Part shown: one piece after another, positions 36,796 through 45,667 of the stretch | Numbering within the stretch: the stretch's first letter is position 1 | Layout of the letters: every line of letters starts with the position of its first letter | Assembly (NCBI RefSeq): GCF_900637185.1 | Contig: NZ_LR134352.1 | Span: 2,284,001-2,348,000, forward strand | Reading direction: 5' to 3' | Origin: Nocardia asteroides | Lineage (GTDB): Bacteria; Actinomycetota; Actinomycetes; Mycobacteriales; Mycobacteriaceae | Length of the DNA stretch: 64,000 bases | Notes under the pieces: model-generated | Told to the model about the DNA's origin: nothing | Seen by the model: only the letters and a program-made list of their open reading frames with translations | Database searches by the model: none | Made by a program: the position numbers and the translations under genes

Positions 36796-39066
36796 TCAGA
36801 TGCGCACGGCTTCTGGTATCAGTTCGTCGTGGTGTTCGGTGACTGTGTCTGTCCCGACGTGCCACACGGTGGCAGTGGCGATGTCGAAGAACAACCCCGC
36901 GATATGCACCGCGCCGGTGGCCGCTGCGGCCGCCACGACAGGGTGTTGGCGGGCGGTCGCGACCTGGACCGCGACGTTGACCATGCTCAACTGGTCGCGC
37001 GTATCGAATCCTGCCGCTGCGGCCGCCGCAGCGACCGGATGCCCGACAAGGTAGGCCTGCAAGCTGGGCCGAGCGTGGTCGAGCCACTCGCGGATGCTCG
37101 CAGACACCGGAGCGTCGTTGAGCAACGCGCTCATCGCGCCGCACCCGGAATGTCCGCAGATGATGATCGAGGAGACAGCCAATTCCTCGACCGCGAAGGC
37201 CAAGGCCGCTTCGACGGAGGCGTCGGCGTTCTCGGCTGGGATCAGGTTGCCGACGTTACGGACGGTGAACAGGTCACCGGGACCACTGTGGGTGATGACA
37301 TTGGGAACCACTCGCGAGTCGGCGCAGGTCAAGAACAGCGAGGTGGGGGCTTGACTGTCGCGCAGTTCGTTGAGGTGAGCGCGCACTACCGGTGCTTGTC
37401 GGCGGTGGTAGCGCGAGATGCCGTCGAGCATGGGTCGCAACGGCCCAGATGAGAGAACAGGTTCGGTGGCCGTGTCGGTGTGCTGCCAGGCTTTCCATGG
37501 TTCCAGACCGCGGGCTTGCGCCGCGGCGGCGCGCTGAGGCGGCCCCTGGGTGGTGGCCGAGAGCGTGTCGGAGCCGAGTTCATCGATGAGGACGGTGCCG
37601 CCGGCTTCGCGGTGGCGGCGCTCCCATTCATGGAGCACCTCCGAGGCAGCGTGGTCGATGAAGTCGACAGTCAGTTCGACGGTGACATCGGCACCTTCGG
37701 GCACGGAGTCCAGCACAGTCGAAAGTTTCGGCAGCGACAGGAAGCTGCATGTTCCTTCGATGACGACCCGCCAGCGCCGCGAATCCGGGTCACCGACCGG
37801 TTCGGCGTGAATATCCGCACGGGAGGCGCGCCAGACGACCAGGGCGATCGCCACGATCAGACCGATCAGCACACCTTCGAGAAGGTTGAGGAACATCACT
37901 CCGGCCACGGTGATCAGGTAGACCCACAGGTCGCCGGTACGGCGCGCGAGGCGGATATGAGCCAGCTTGACCAGCTGGATACCGATGACGATCAACAGCC
38001 CGGCCAGAGCGGCTTTGGGGATCTGCTGCACGATGCCGGCCAACAGAACCGAGAACAACAGAATCCAGACGCCGTGCAGGATCGTTGATGCCTTACTCTT
38101 CGCGCCCGCCGCGACATTGGTCGCGCTGCGCACGATGACACCGGTGATCGGCAGGCCGCCGAGCATGCCGGAGGCGATGTTCGCCGTGCCCTGGCCGACG
38201 AGTTCGCGGTTCAGATCGGTCCGCGCACCGGAGTGCATCTTGTCCACCGCCACGGCCGAGAGCAAGCTTTCCACGCTCGCGATCAGCGCCACGGTCAATA
38301 CGCCGGTAGCTACTGCCAGCCACTTGCCTTCGGGCAGCGTCGGTAGTGCGATCGCGTCGAACAAGGATCCGTTCATCACGATTCGCTCGACACCCAGCGG
38401 CGCCACCAACGACACCACAGTTGCCGCGACCACGGCGACCAGTGCACCGGGAATTCGTCCCAGTGCGCCGGGTACCTTCTTCCAGGACAGCAACGTCACG
38501 ATGACGATGAGCCCGATCACCAGGTCTGCCCAGTGCAGGCGCGTCAGCTGAGTGGGCAGCTGACTGAGGTTCTGCCACACCGAGCTTCGCGATGTCCCGC
38601 CGAGCAGGACATGCACCTGCTGCAGGGCGATCGTGATACCGATTCCCGCGAGCATGGCATGCACGACGACGGGGGAAATCGCCAACGCCGCACGGGCGAT
38701 TCGGCTGAGCCCGAACAGAATCTGCAGCACGCCGGCAGCGACGGTGATCGCACACGTGACCTGCCAGCCGAATTTCGCGACCAGTTCGGCCACGACGACG
38801 GTCAGTCCGGCTGCCGGGCCGCTGGCCAGCATCGGCGAGCCACCGACCGCGCCCGCGACGATGCCGCCGACGACCGCGGCGATCAGACCGGCCATGATCG
38901 GGGCGTCGGAGGCGATGGCGATCCCGAGTGACAACGGCAACGCCACCAGGAACACCACGACCGAGGCGGGCAGATCATGGCGCAGGACACCACGGAGCCG
39001 ATCGCTCAGTGGTGGTTGTGGAGCTGGTAGGTCGCCTGCGCGCTCGGGCGCCTCGGCCTGGGACAT
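36796..39066 (-). CDS. SulP transporter-carbonic anhydrase fusion
   Basis: This 756-residue protein joins a SulP anion permease (about 25-410, 10-12 spans, with VALPLSLGIAIASDAP and GGIVAGAVGGSP), a STAS-like cytoplasmic domain (about 430-510, VDFIDHAASEVLHEW), and a beta-carbonic anhydrase (about 545-756) whose zinc site is visible as CADSRVVPN and CGHSGCGAM. The same architecture is known in Mycobacterium tuberculosis Rv3273. It is expected to couple bicarbonate transport to CO2 hydration. ATG 39066 is preceded by GGAGGAAAA. Confidence 0.92.
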   Translation of the reverse strand: MSQAEAPERAGDLPAPQPPLSDRLRGVLRHDLPASVVVFLVALPLSLGIAIASDAPIMAGLIAAVVGGIVAGAVGGSPMLASGPAAGLTVVVAELVAKFGWQVTCAITVAAGVLQILFGLSRIARAALAISPVVVHAMLAGIGITIALQQVHVLLGGTSRSSVWQNLSQLPTQLTRLHWADLVIGLIVIVTLLSWKKVPGALGRIPGALVAVVAATVVSLVAPLGVERIVMNGSLFDAIALPTLPEGKWLAVATGVLTVALIASVESLLSAVAVDKMHSGARTDLNRELVGQGTANIASGMLGGLPITGVIVRSATNVAAGAKSKASTILHGVWILLFSVLLAGIVQQIPKAALAGLLIVIGIQLVKLAHIRLARRTGDLWVYLITVAGVMFLNLLEGVLIGLIVAIALVVWRASRADIHAEPVGDPDSRRWRVVIEGTCSFLSLPKLSTVLDSVPEGADVTVELTVDFIDHAASEVLHEWERRHREAGGTVLIDELGSDTLSATTQGPPQRAAAAQARGLEPWKAWQHTDTATEPVLSSGPLRPMLDGISRYHRRQAPVVRAHLNELRDSQAPTSLFLTCADSRVVPNVITHSGPGDLFTVRNVGNLIPAENADASVEAALAFAVEELAVSSIIICGHSGCGAMSALLNDAPVSASIREWLDHARPSLQAYLVGHPVAAAAAAAGFDTRDQLSMVNVAVQVATARQHPVVAAAAATGAVHIAGLFFDIATATVWHVGTDTVTEHHDELIPEAVRI

Positions 39067-39531
39067 GATTGTTTTCCTCCACCGGTGTCGGTCTACTGGC
39101 CGTCGACGGTGTGCCGTCGTCGGACGAGAGTGAGGGCTGATCGGTACAACGCCCACGGGGCTGCTCGAGGTCCGACGGGCGGATGGTTCCCTGCCGGGGG
39201 AAGTCATCGGCCCGTCGGACATGTGCCTACCTTGATGAGGGGAAGCGGCACGAACGGGAACTCTAGGACCAGGCCCGCTGCGGCGACCGTTGCCCACGTC
39301 ACAATCCAGCTATCTCTAAGCCACTTCTCAGAAACAACTATGCTGCATAGTACTTAGCTGGTCGTAGAACTGGGCCGGGTCCCAATGGTCGGTGTGGATC
39401 CCGCATCGCCGATCAGCGATAGTTGATCGGTGGGTGTCTGCATGATTGCCACCTGGTCGCGCGGTGCAGCGACCATCGTCGAACTCCCGGGACGGTCGAT
39501 CGACGGCAGTCAGGACGCACAGAGAGGCGAG
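39067..39531. other. 465-bp gap, promoter region of blaI and the SulP-CA gene
   Basis: No gene is supported. It holds the first BlaI-type palindrome (39337-39351). About 180 bp of leader separate that palindrome from the blaI start at 39532; in-frame upstream codons from 39430 exist but lack a ribosome-binding site. Confidence 0.5.
39337..39351 (+). promoter_or_regulatory. BlaI-type operator 1
   Basis: ACTATG-N3-CATAGT, a perfect palindrome upstream of blaI. The same sequence with different 3-bp centres recurs at 40860 and 45119, which marks it as the box of this BlaI protein. Confidence 0.7.
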
Positions 39532-39897
39532 ATGATGAACGGACTGGGCACTCTGGAAGCCCGAGTGATGGACGTACTGTGGGACACCACCGAAGCGCTG
39601 ACGGTGCGTGACATCCTCGAGCGGCTTCCCGACCCTTATGCCTACACCACCATCCTGACGGTCCTTACCCACCTGCACGAGAAGGAGTGGGTAGTGCGCG
39701 TCATGCACCGGCGGGCGTATCTGTACCGGCCGACGCGCTCACGTGCCGAAGCAACTGCCGAGGTCGTGCGCGGGATCATCGACTCCAGCAACGACCCCGA
39801 ATCCGTGCTGCTACACCTGGCTTCCATCGTGACCGAGTCCGAATCCGAAGCGTTCCATCGGGGGCGTACCCGTCCGGCGAAGCGGTCGAAGAAATGA
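39532..39897 (+). CDS. blaI: BlaI/MecI/CopY-family repressor
   Basis: This 121-residue winged-helix protein opens MMNGLGTLEARVMDVLWDTT, the standard BlaI start, and has the recognition segment YAYTTILTVLTHLHEKEWV. The family represses beta-lactamase or copper genes and is released by proteolysis (with M56 peptidase) or metal. AGAGAGG precedes ATG 39532. It overlaps the M56 gene (ATGA). It probably binds the ACTATG-N3-CATAGT boxes, including the one in front of the copC operon. Confidence 0.9.
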   Translation: MMNGLGTLEARVMDVLWDTTEALTVRDILERLPDPYAYTTILTVLTHLHEKEWVVRVMHRRAYLYRPTRSRAEATAEVVRGIIDSSNDPESVLLHLASIVTESESEAFHRGRTRPAKRSKK

Positions 39898-40835
39898 TCA
39901 TCGCCTTGGGAGCGACGTGGGCTGCGGCAGTCTTGGCACTCGCCGCACCGACCCTCTTGCACCGGATAACCCCGTCGATGAATCCCCGCGCTGCGCTCGG
40001 GTGCTGGCTGGCCTGCCTCGCTGCGGTAGTCGCACTGGGCGCGGTCGCGGTGATCGCGGCAGTGTGGCCCGGGCATGCGCCAGGCGTTGGCCTGGCAGAA
40101 GCGGCCCTGCGATGTCTGACCCGGGTCGTCCACGCGGTGCCGGTTTGGGTGAACGATCCGTTGACTGCCACCGGGCTGGCAGTGGTCGCCGCCTTGGCTA
40201 TTCGCGTCGCGCGCAGTGCGCGGCGACATGCCCGTGCCGGAGCGCGGGTGCGCGCCTACCACCGCGATGTAGTCAGCGTGGTTGCTCGTCCGGGCAACGA
40301 GGAGATGCCCGTTATGTGGCTCGACCACCCGAAGCCGATGGCTTACAGCGTCGACGGCAGGCCGGGAATGGTCGTAGCCACCGAGGGATTGGCGCGCAAG
40401 CTCAACGATGGTCAGCGGCGGGCCGTGCTGGCGCACGAGTATGCCCACCTTCGTGGCGGCCACCATCGTCTGATCAGAGGTTGTGAAGTTCTGGCCGCGG
40501 CGCTGCCCTGGATTCCGCTGTTCGCCAGCGCGCCGAAAGCAGTGGCCGCTTTGGCCGAGTTCGCTGCCGACGACTCCGCTGCGGCCACCACCAGTCCCGC
40601 GACGATCCGTTCAGCTCTCTGCGCCGTCGCGGAAACGACCGGTGGTCAGCAATCTGCCACGCTGTCACTGGGGGGACAGGTCCTGCAGCAACGTCTGCAG
40701 CGATTGGAGCCATCGACCCAGCCGCAGCGATCGTCGCGGTGGATAGCGGTGAGCCTGTATCCCGTGTTGGCCGCGACAGCCGCGCCGACCGGCGTCCTCG
40801 CCTGTGCCGCAGCCGCTTGCCTGCTCGTGTCCTGA
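39894..40835 (+). CDS. M56-family membrane metallopeptidase (BlaR1-like)
   Basis: This 313-residue protein has three or four N-terminal spans, a zinc-protease motif HEYAH at residues 181-185 and a C-terminal span ending at the stop. It lacks the penicillin-sensor domain of BlaR1, as in mycobacterial Rv1845c. Its expected job is to cleave BlaI in response to a signal, here likely copper or envelope stress by context. Overlaps blaI by 4 bp. Confidence 0.87.
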   Translation: MIIALGATWAAAVLALAAPTLLHRITPSMNPRAALGCWLACLAAVVALGAVAVIAAVWPGHAPGVGLAEAALRCLTRVVHAVPVWVNDPLTATGLAVVAALAIRVARSARRHARAGARVRAYHRDVVSVVARPGNEEMPVMWLDHPKPMAYSVDGRPGMVVATEGLARKLNDGQRRAVLAHEYAHLRGGHHRLIRGCEVLAAALPWIPLFASAPKAVAALAEFAADDSAAATTSPATIRSALCAVAETTGGQQSATLSLGGQVLQQRLQRLEPSTQPQRSSRWIAVSLYPVLAATAAPTGVLACAAAACLLVS

Positions 40836-40858
40836 CACCGAACTGGACGTCGAGGAAC

Positions 40859-40875
40859 AACTATGTAGCATAGTT
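40859..40875 (+). promoter_or_regulatory. BlaI-type operator 2, copC operon promoter
   Basis: AACTATG-N3-CATAGTT, perfect 7-bp arms, lies 76 bp before copC. It places the copC-ctaG-DUF3105-DUF305 operon under the neighbouring BlaI. Confidence 0.7.
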
Positions 40876-40950
40876 TTCGGCGCCGGGTCATCGCCCGCGC
40901 CGCGCGGCGACGACTGCCTCCGCGGAATGCGTACAACTCGGGAGGCCGGA

Positions 40951-41502
40951 ATGGTTGGACGGACCATCGTTGTCGCACTGCTGGCAGCTTTGGCGGTGGC
41001 GCTTCCGGTCGGCCCGGCGAGTGCTCACAGCCAGCTCGACAGCTCGATACCGGCGGCCGGGGCCAGCGTCGACTCCCCTCTGACAATGATCGAATTGACG
41101 TTCAACCAGCAGATCGGGACCGCATTCGCCACCGTCGGACTAACCGACAGCAGCGGCACGAGCTGGGCCGCCCAGGTGTCGAAGGTCGAGGGCGAAACGG
41201 TGCGTGTCGCGGTGAGTCCGACGATGCCACCGCAGCAGTACACCGTGGCATACAGAGTGGTCTCCGATGACGGACATCCCATCACCGGCTCCTACGACTT
41301 CACCTACACCGCCGCGCCGACGGCCTCGACCGGAGTCGCGCCGGCAGATGCGCCGTCGAACATGGGTGCTGGAACTGGCGAATCTTCGGCTATGTCACCA
41401 TCGTCGGGTGAACTCCCGTGGCCGCTGATCGGGATACTGATTGCCCTGGTCATCGGTGGCACGGTCGTGACGCTACGTGCCAGCAAGCGATCGCAGCGCT
41501 GA
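40951..41502 (+). CDS. copC: CopC-domain copper protein, membrane-anchored
   Basis: This 183-residue protein has a signal peptide ending ASA at residue 25, leaving His as the first mature residue, the usual N-terminal Cu(II) ligand in CopC. The domain continues with SSIPAAGASVDSP, LTFNQQI and DDGHPITGSYDF, which carries the second His/Asp ligands. A C-terminal span (about 155-175) anchors it, as in YcnJ/YobA-type proteins. GGAGG lies 5 bases before ATG 40951. It likely delivers copper to the CtaG-like protein encoded next. Confidence 0.9.
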   Translation: MVGRTIVVALLAALAVALPVGPASAHSQLDSSIPAAGASVDSPLTMIELTFNQQIGTAFATVGLTDSSGTSWAAQVSKVEGETVRVAVSPTMPPQQYTVAYRVVSDDGHPITGSYDFTYTAAPTASTGVAPADAPSNMGAGTGESSAMSPSSGELPWPLIGILIALVIGGTVVTLRASKRSQR

Positions 41503-41527
41503 GACGTTCGACGTGAATCTGGCCACC

Positions 41528-42556
41528 ATGACTGTGTCGGACCTGCTCGCCACGTCGATCCATGTGCCCGACTCGGCACCGTCGGTCGGTTCGATGCTGG
41601 CGTGGAATCCACAGCCGGTTCCTGTCCTTCCCGCGCTCGCGGTAGCAGCTGCCGTGCTCTATCTGGCCGGCCTGGCGCGGCTGCGCCGGTTGCGGCGGCC
41701 CTGGCCGTGGTGGCGCACCGCGTGCTTCCTCGGCGGGTGCCTGCTGCTGGCGGGAACGACCGGCCTGGGTATCGAAGGCTATGGATACCAGTTGTTCAGC
41801 GTCTGGATGTTCCAGCATCTGACGCTGTCGATGACGATCCCCCCGCTGTTGGTGTGGGGCTGTCCTGGCCTGATGTTGCTGCGCGCGACACCGCACCACG
41901 GGCTCGGACGGCTCGTCCTCGTCGGGGCGGTGAGCGGATTGCGTAGCCGCACCGCGCGACTGATGTTGCATCCTGGATTCACCATCCCGCTGTTCTTGTT
42001 CAGCTACTACGGGATCTATCTGACGCCGGTGTTCGACGCTGTCGGGTCCACGGCCGTCGGTCACCAAATGCTCGAACTGTTCTTCCTGCTCAGTGGCTTG
42101 TTGTTCGTCGTGCCAATCCTGTCGGTCGGTCCACTGCCCATCCGCCAGACCAACCTAGGGCGATTCTTCGACCTGTTCGTGGAGATGCCGCTGCACGTGT
42201 TCTTCGGCGTCATCTTGATGATGGGGACCACTCCGATTGTGGAGCTGTTCGCTGATCCGCCGCCGGATTGGGGAATCGACGCGATGCGCGACCAATATTT
42301 GGCGGGAGCGCTCGCGTGGTCCTACGGCGAACCGGTCGCGCTCGTCGTGGTCATCGTTTTCGCGATTCGCTGGCGGCGCGACGAATTGCGCGAGAACGCC
42401 GTCGCCGACCATCGCGCCGACCTTCTCGGCGACGCCGAACTGGCCGCCTACAACGCCTTTCTCAAGAACCTCCATCCGACTACCGCCTCGCACACCGGCG
42501 ATACGCCAGCCCACTCCATTCCTGTCGGCTCGACAGCACAAGGGAACATCGAATGA
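41528..42556 (+). CDS. Caa3-type CtaG cytochrome oxidase assembly/copper protein
   Basis: This protein of about 342 residues has seven spans and matches the Caa3_CtaG family: FQHLTLSMTIPPLLVWG, HPGFTIPLFLFSYYGIYLTP, and a MPLHVFFGVILM segment near residue 230. It probably handles copper for cytochrome oxidase or for import/export with CopC. The start is uncertain among ATG 41528, GTG 41513 and 41477. It overlaps the DUF3105 gene by 4 bp (ATGA). Confidence 0.86.
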   Translation: MTVSDLLATSIHVPDSAPSVGSMLAWNPQPVPVLPALAVAAAVLYLAGLARLRRLRRPWPWWRTACFLGGCLLLAGTTGLGIEGYGYQLFSVWMFQHLTLSMTIPPLLVWGCPGLMLLRATPHHGLGRLVLVGAVSGLRSRTARLMLHPGFTIPLFLFSYYGIYLTPVFDAVGSTAVGHQMLELFFLLSGLLFVVPILSVGPLPIRQTNLGRFFDLFVEMPLHVFFGVILMMGTTPIVELFADPPPDWGIDAMRDQYLAGALAWSYGEPVALVVVIVFAIRWRRDELRENAVADHRADLLGDAELAAYNAFLKNLHPTTASHTGDTPAHSIPVGSTAQGNIE

Positions 42557-43344
42557 TCAACAAATCTAGACCCCCGGCAGGCAACAGGAAACGCGGCTCT
42601 CGCGCGGTCAAGAAAGCCGCAGTAGGGAAGGTCGCTCGCAAACAGCCACCGTGGCCATTGATCGGGGCGACGGCAGCCATCATCGCGTTGACCGCCGGAC
42701 TCGCCTGGCATTACGTGCCCAAGTACCGCGAGTACACCGAAGCCCAGCGCTACGTTCCCGGCACCAGTCAGCCGGACCCCTCCGATCGCATCGACGGAGT
42801 CACCAAGCAGGAATACCCGGCTGGCAGTCACGTCCGCGCGACCCAGCGCGTCGCCTACGATCAGTCCCCGCCGTTCGGCGGCCCGCACGACCAGAGCTGG
42901 GCAACCTGCACAGGCGAGGTATACGCAAGCCCGATCCGCAGCGAGAACGCCGTCCATTCGCTCGAACACGGCGCCATCTGGGTCACCTACAACCCCGATC
43001 GTCTCGACACCGAGGACCTCGCCGCATTGCGAGACGAGGTAGACGGCAAGCCTTACATGCTGATGTCGCCCTACCCGAACCTGGATTCGCCTGTGGCGCT
43101 TCAGTCGTGGGGGCGTCAGCTCAAACTCGACAACGTCGACGACCCCCGCATCGCGCGGTTTGTCACGGCCTTGCGGCAGAATCCCAACACCCATCCCGAA
43201 CCGGGTGCCAGTTGCGCCACCCCCGGGGCCGGTTTCAACCCCGACGCGCCGCCCCCGTTCGACCCGGCCCCACCGGGACCCGATGCCGTCCCGCTCAACC
43301 CGGCCGGTAGTGGTTCCACCAATCCGTCCGGAGGTCGACGGTGA
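42553..43344 (+). CDS. DUF3105 membrane-anchored protein
   Basis: This 263-residue protein has a very basic N-terminus, one span (about 36-52), then the DUF3105 core with PPFGGPHDQSWATCTGEVY and AVHSLEHGAIWVTY. The conserved His and Cys residues suggest a metal site facing outside. It is often found beside DUF305 and copper genes, as here. The tail is proline-rich. GTGA overlap with the next gene. Confidence 0.88.
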   Translation: MINKSRPPAGNRKRGSRAVKKAAVGKVARKQPPWPLIGATAAIIALTAGLAWHYVPKYREYTEAQRYVPGTSQPDPSDRIDGVTKQEYPAGSHVRATQRVAYDQSPPFGGPHDQSWATCTGEVYASPIRSENAVHSLEHGAIWVTYNPDRLDTEDLAALRDEVDGKPYMLMSPYPNLDSPVALQSWGRQLKLDNVDDPRIARFVTALRQNPNTHPEPGASCATPGAGFNPDAPPPFDPAPPGPDAVPLNPAGSGSTNPSGGRR

Positions 43345-44033
43345 CTTCTGAGCCCAAATCGGTGTCGGCCGCACCCGAGCGGTCCCGATCCACCTCGATC
43401 ATGGTCGCGGTGGTAGCCGCCACGCTGCTTGTGGGTCTGCTGGCCGGATTCTGGGCGCGCGGCATGGTGGTTACGGACACGTCGGAGCCAGCGCTCGATG
43501 TCGTCGATGTGGGGTTCGCTCAGGACATGGCTACGCATCACGATCAAGCTGTCGAGATGTCGGCGATGGCGTTGACGCAAGCGGTCGACCCCGAGGTCCG
43601 GACATTGGCCTTCGATGTCCTGACGAGCCAGCAGAGCCAGCTGGGGATGATGCGCGGCTGGCTGATGCTGTGGGATCGGCCGGTGGCCTCCGAGCAACCG
43701 ATGCTGTGGATGAGCACGCCGGATGCGCATACGCCAGGATCGGCCCATCAGATGCCGGAGCAGAAGTCGATGAGAATGCCAGGAATGGCGACAACCGAGG
43801 AACTCGCCGACCTGCGAAGGACTCGCGGTACAGACTTCGACACCCGGTATCTGCAACTGTTGCTGCGCCACCACGAGGGCGGCGTGACGATGGCGCGGAC
43901 GGCGCGCGACAACGCAACGATCCCTGCCGTCGCGGCACTGGCCAAACAAATCGATAACGCACAGACCGCCGAATCTCGAACCCTCCGTGACATGCTCGCG
44001 CAACGCGGTGCACCCGCGCTGCCGATGAATTGA
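43341..44033 (+). CDS. DUF305 membrane-anchored protein
   Basis: This 230-residue protein has one N-terminal span and two DUF305 halves, FAQDMATHHDQAVEM and LLRHHEGGVTMA, with a Met/His-rich linker (PDAHTPGSAHQMPEQKSMRM). It is a paralogue of the 27545 gene, with the same order of motifs but different linker. Coupled to DUF3105. Likely a periplasmic copper-binding protein (inference). Confidence 0.88.
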   Translation: MTSEPKSVSAAPERSRSTSIMVAVVAATLLVGLLAGFWARGMVVTDTSEPALDVVDVGFAQDMATHHDQAVEMSAMALTQAVDPEVRTLAFDVLTSQQSQLGMMRGWLMLWDRPVASEQPMLWMSTPDAHTPGSAHQMPEQKSMRMPGMATTEELADLRRTRGTDFDTRYLQLLLRHHEGGVTMARTARDNATIPAVAALAKQIDNAQTAESRTLRDMLAQRGAPALPMN

Positions 44034-44183
44034 GTTCTGCAACAAGCCTGGGTTCTGTCCCGAAGCCGGTCGCGGAATGGTCACGGCCAGGTACAGTTTG
44101 TGTCACGTCGTAGCAACAGCCATCGGTGTCACCTCGCCCGTGAACCCGCCTCACGACAACTCTGATCGACGTAAGGAAAAGTT

Positions 44184-44978
44184 GTGCCCCACCATCGCGT
44201 GACCTCTGGTTCCATTCCCGTCAAGGACCTGCTCGGTGATGTCACCGTCGAGCGCGTGGCTCGGCATCGCACACCTGACAGCTCTACTGACAGGTTCAAA
44301 GGGGTAGCGGGTGTCGCGGTGGCCGCAGGTGCCCTGCTCGGCACGATGGCGCAGGCAGCTCCGGCAATGGCGGCATCGACAGACCAAGGGGCCGAAGGGG
44401 TTTCGGACTCGGTCGAACTTCCCGACCTGGTTGCGCCCGCCCCGGCGCCGGTCGCTGCCCCATTCGGGTTGGCGGGCCTGCCCGCGGAACTCGCCGGACC
44501 GCTAGCCCAGGCCGAGCAGGCCATCCAGGATTTCCAGAAGATCTCCCAGCCGGTGGCGCCCCCGGTTGCGGCACCCGCGGTTCTTCCCGTCGGCGGAGAG
44601 ATCAGTTCCGGATTCGGCAGCCGCTGGGGCGCGTTCCACTACGGTGTCGATATCGCCGACTCGTTGGGCACCCCGATCCGCTCCGCGATGGGCGGAACCG
44701 TCATCGAAGCCGGTCCCGCGTCCGGATTCGGCCAATGGGTACGGGTGCAGCAGGACGACGGCACCATCGCGGTGTACGGACACATCAACGACTACTACGT
44801 GCAAGCCGGAGACCGAGTCGACGCCGGTGACGTGATTGCCTCTGTCGGCAACCGCGGCCAGTCCACAGGTCCACACCTGCACCTCGAGATCTGGGACGAG
44901 AACAGCAACAAGATCGATCCTGTCGCGTGGCTCGCCGGCAACGGCGTTCTCACCGAGCAGCGATGGGGCGCCGACTGA
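44184..44978 (+). CDS. M23-family peptidase, secreted
   Basis: This 264-residue protein has a long basic N-terminus, a signal-like segment ending APAMAA near residue 64, a Pro/Ala linker and a C-terminal LytM domain. Zinc ligands are visible in FHYGVDIAD and GPHLHLEIWD. These enzymes cut peptidoglycan crosslinks. GTG start with AAGGAAAAG upstream. It follows the copper operon by 150 bp and may be separately transcribed. Confidence 0.87.
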   Translation: MPHHRVTSGSIPVKDLLGDVTVERVARHRTPDSSTDRFKGVAGVAVAAGALLGTMAQAAPAMAASTDQGAEGVSDSVELPDLVAPAPAPVAAPFGLAGLPAELAGPLAQAEQAIQDFQKISQPVAPPVAAPAVLPVGGEISSGFGSRWGAFHYGVDIADSLGTPIRSAMGGTVIEAGPASGFGQWVRVQQDDGTIAVYGHINDYYVQAGDRVDAGDVIASVGNRGQSTGPHLHLEIWDENSNKIDPVAWLAGNGVLTEQRWGAD

Positions 44979-45114
44979 TCCGCCGCCTCGGTAGGTCCGA
45001 TCGATCGCCATGAGCAGCCGTAACGGCTTGCATTTCGGCCCTGTGAAAACGATCAGCCACCGAGTGCTAGGCGCACGTGTGATTCCTTCCCCGGCGCCGA
45101 TCGAACAAGATCCA

Positions 45115-45137
45115 ATCTACTATGCATCATAGTAGAT
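45115..45137. promoter_or_regulatory. BlaI-type operator 3, orphan position
   Basis: ATCTACTATG-N3-CATAGTAGAT, the longest and most perfect of the three boxes (10-bp arms). It lies between the converging M23 and merR genes, so neither starts from it. Its gene may have been displaced. Confidence 0.6.
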
Positions 45138-45199
45138 GCCTGTAGCGACATCTCAGTGGACCCAGCGGGGAAGTTCCTTATGGTGTTCGACCAGCGGGG

Positions 45200-45601
45200 C
45201 TACACCTGGGTCTCGAGGATCCAGCACACGCCTGCGGTGTCATGGGGGCTGGGCGGTTCGCCTTCAGCGGTTTCGAGCAGTGCGCGCAAGTGGGATTCGA
45301 GAGTGGTGAGCTCGGCGATCTGGGCTTGGACGTGTTCGAGGCGGTCGTTGAGCACGGTGCGAACGTGTCCGCAGGGTTGTTCGCCGGTGTCGTGGATGGC
45401 CAGGATCTGGGCGGCTTCGCGCAGGGACAGGCCAGCGGATTGGGCGCGGCGGATGAAGTGCAGGCGGGTGATGTGGGCGGTGGTGTAGTCGCGGTATCCG
45501 CTGGGGGTGCGATCGGGTTCGGGCATCAAACCTTGGCTTTCGTAGAACCGGATCGTCTTGGTGGTGACACCGCTCGCGGCGGCGAGTTCGCCGATCTTCA
45601 T
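45200..45601 (-). CDS. MerR-family metal-responsive regulator
   Basis: This 133-residue protein has the MerR winged helix (MKIGELAAASGVTTKTIRFY), the second helix with SGYRDYT, a dimerisation helix and cysteines at residues 77 (EQPCGHV) and 126 (VCWILE). This is fewer cysteines than CadR/PbrR, so the metal is uncertain; Cu, Zn or Cd are possible. GGAGG precedes the ATG at 45601. The only MerR-type promoter I see is at 47561, within the divergent module. Confidence 0.87.
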   Translation of the reverse strand: MKIGELAAASGVTTKTIRFYESQGLMPEPDRTPSGYRDYTTAHITRLHFIRRAQSAGLSLREAAQILAIHDTGEQPCGHVRTVLNDRLEHVQAQIAELTTLESHLRALLETAEGEPPSPHDTAGVCWILETQV

Positions 45602-45667
45602 TGCATGCCTCCTCGATGTCGAGCCTACGGACCGCCTCGCAGGATTTTGCGTGGCTAGGATCGCTGT

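Noticed and set aside
45156..45488. A + strand frame downstream of the orphan BlaI box
   Set aside because: It is antisense to merR, Arg/Ser-rich and without a ribosome-binding site.
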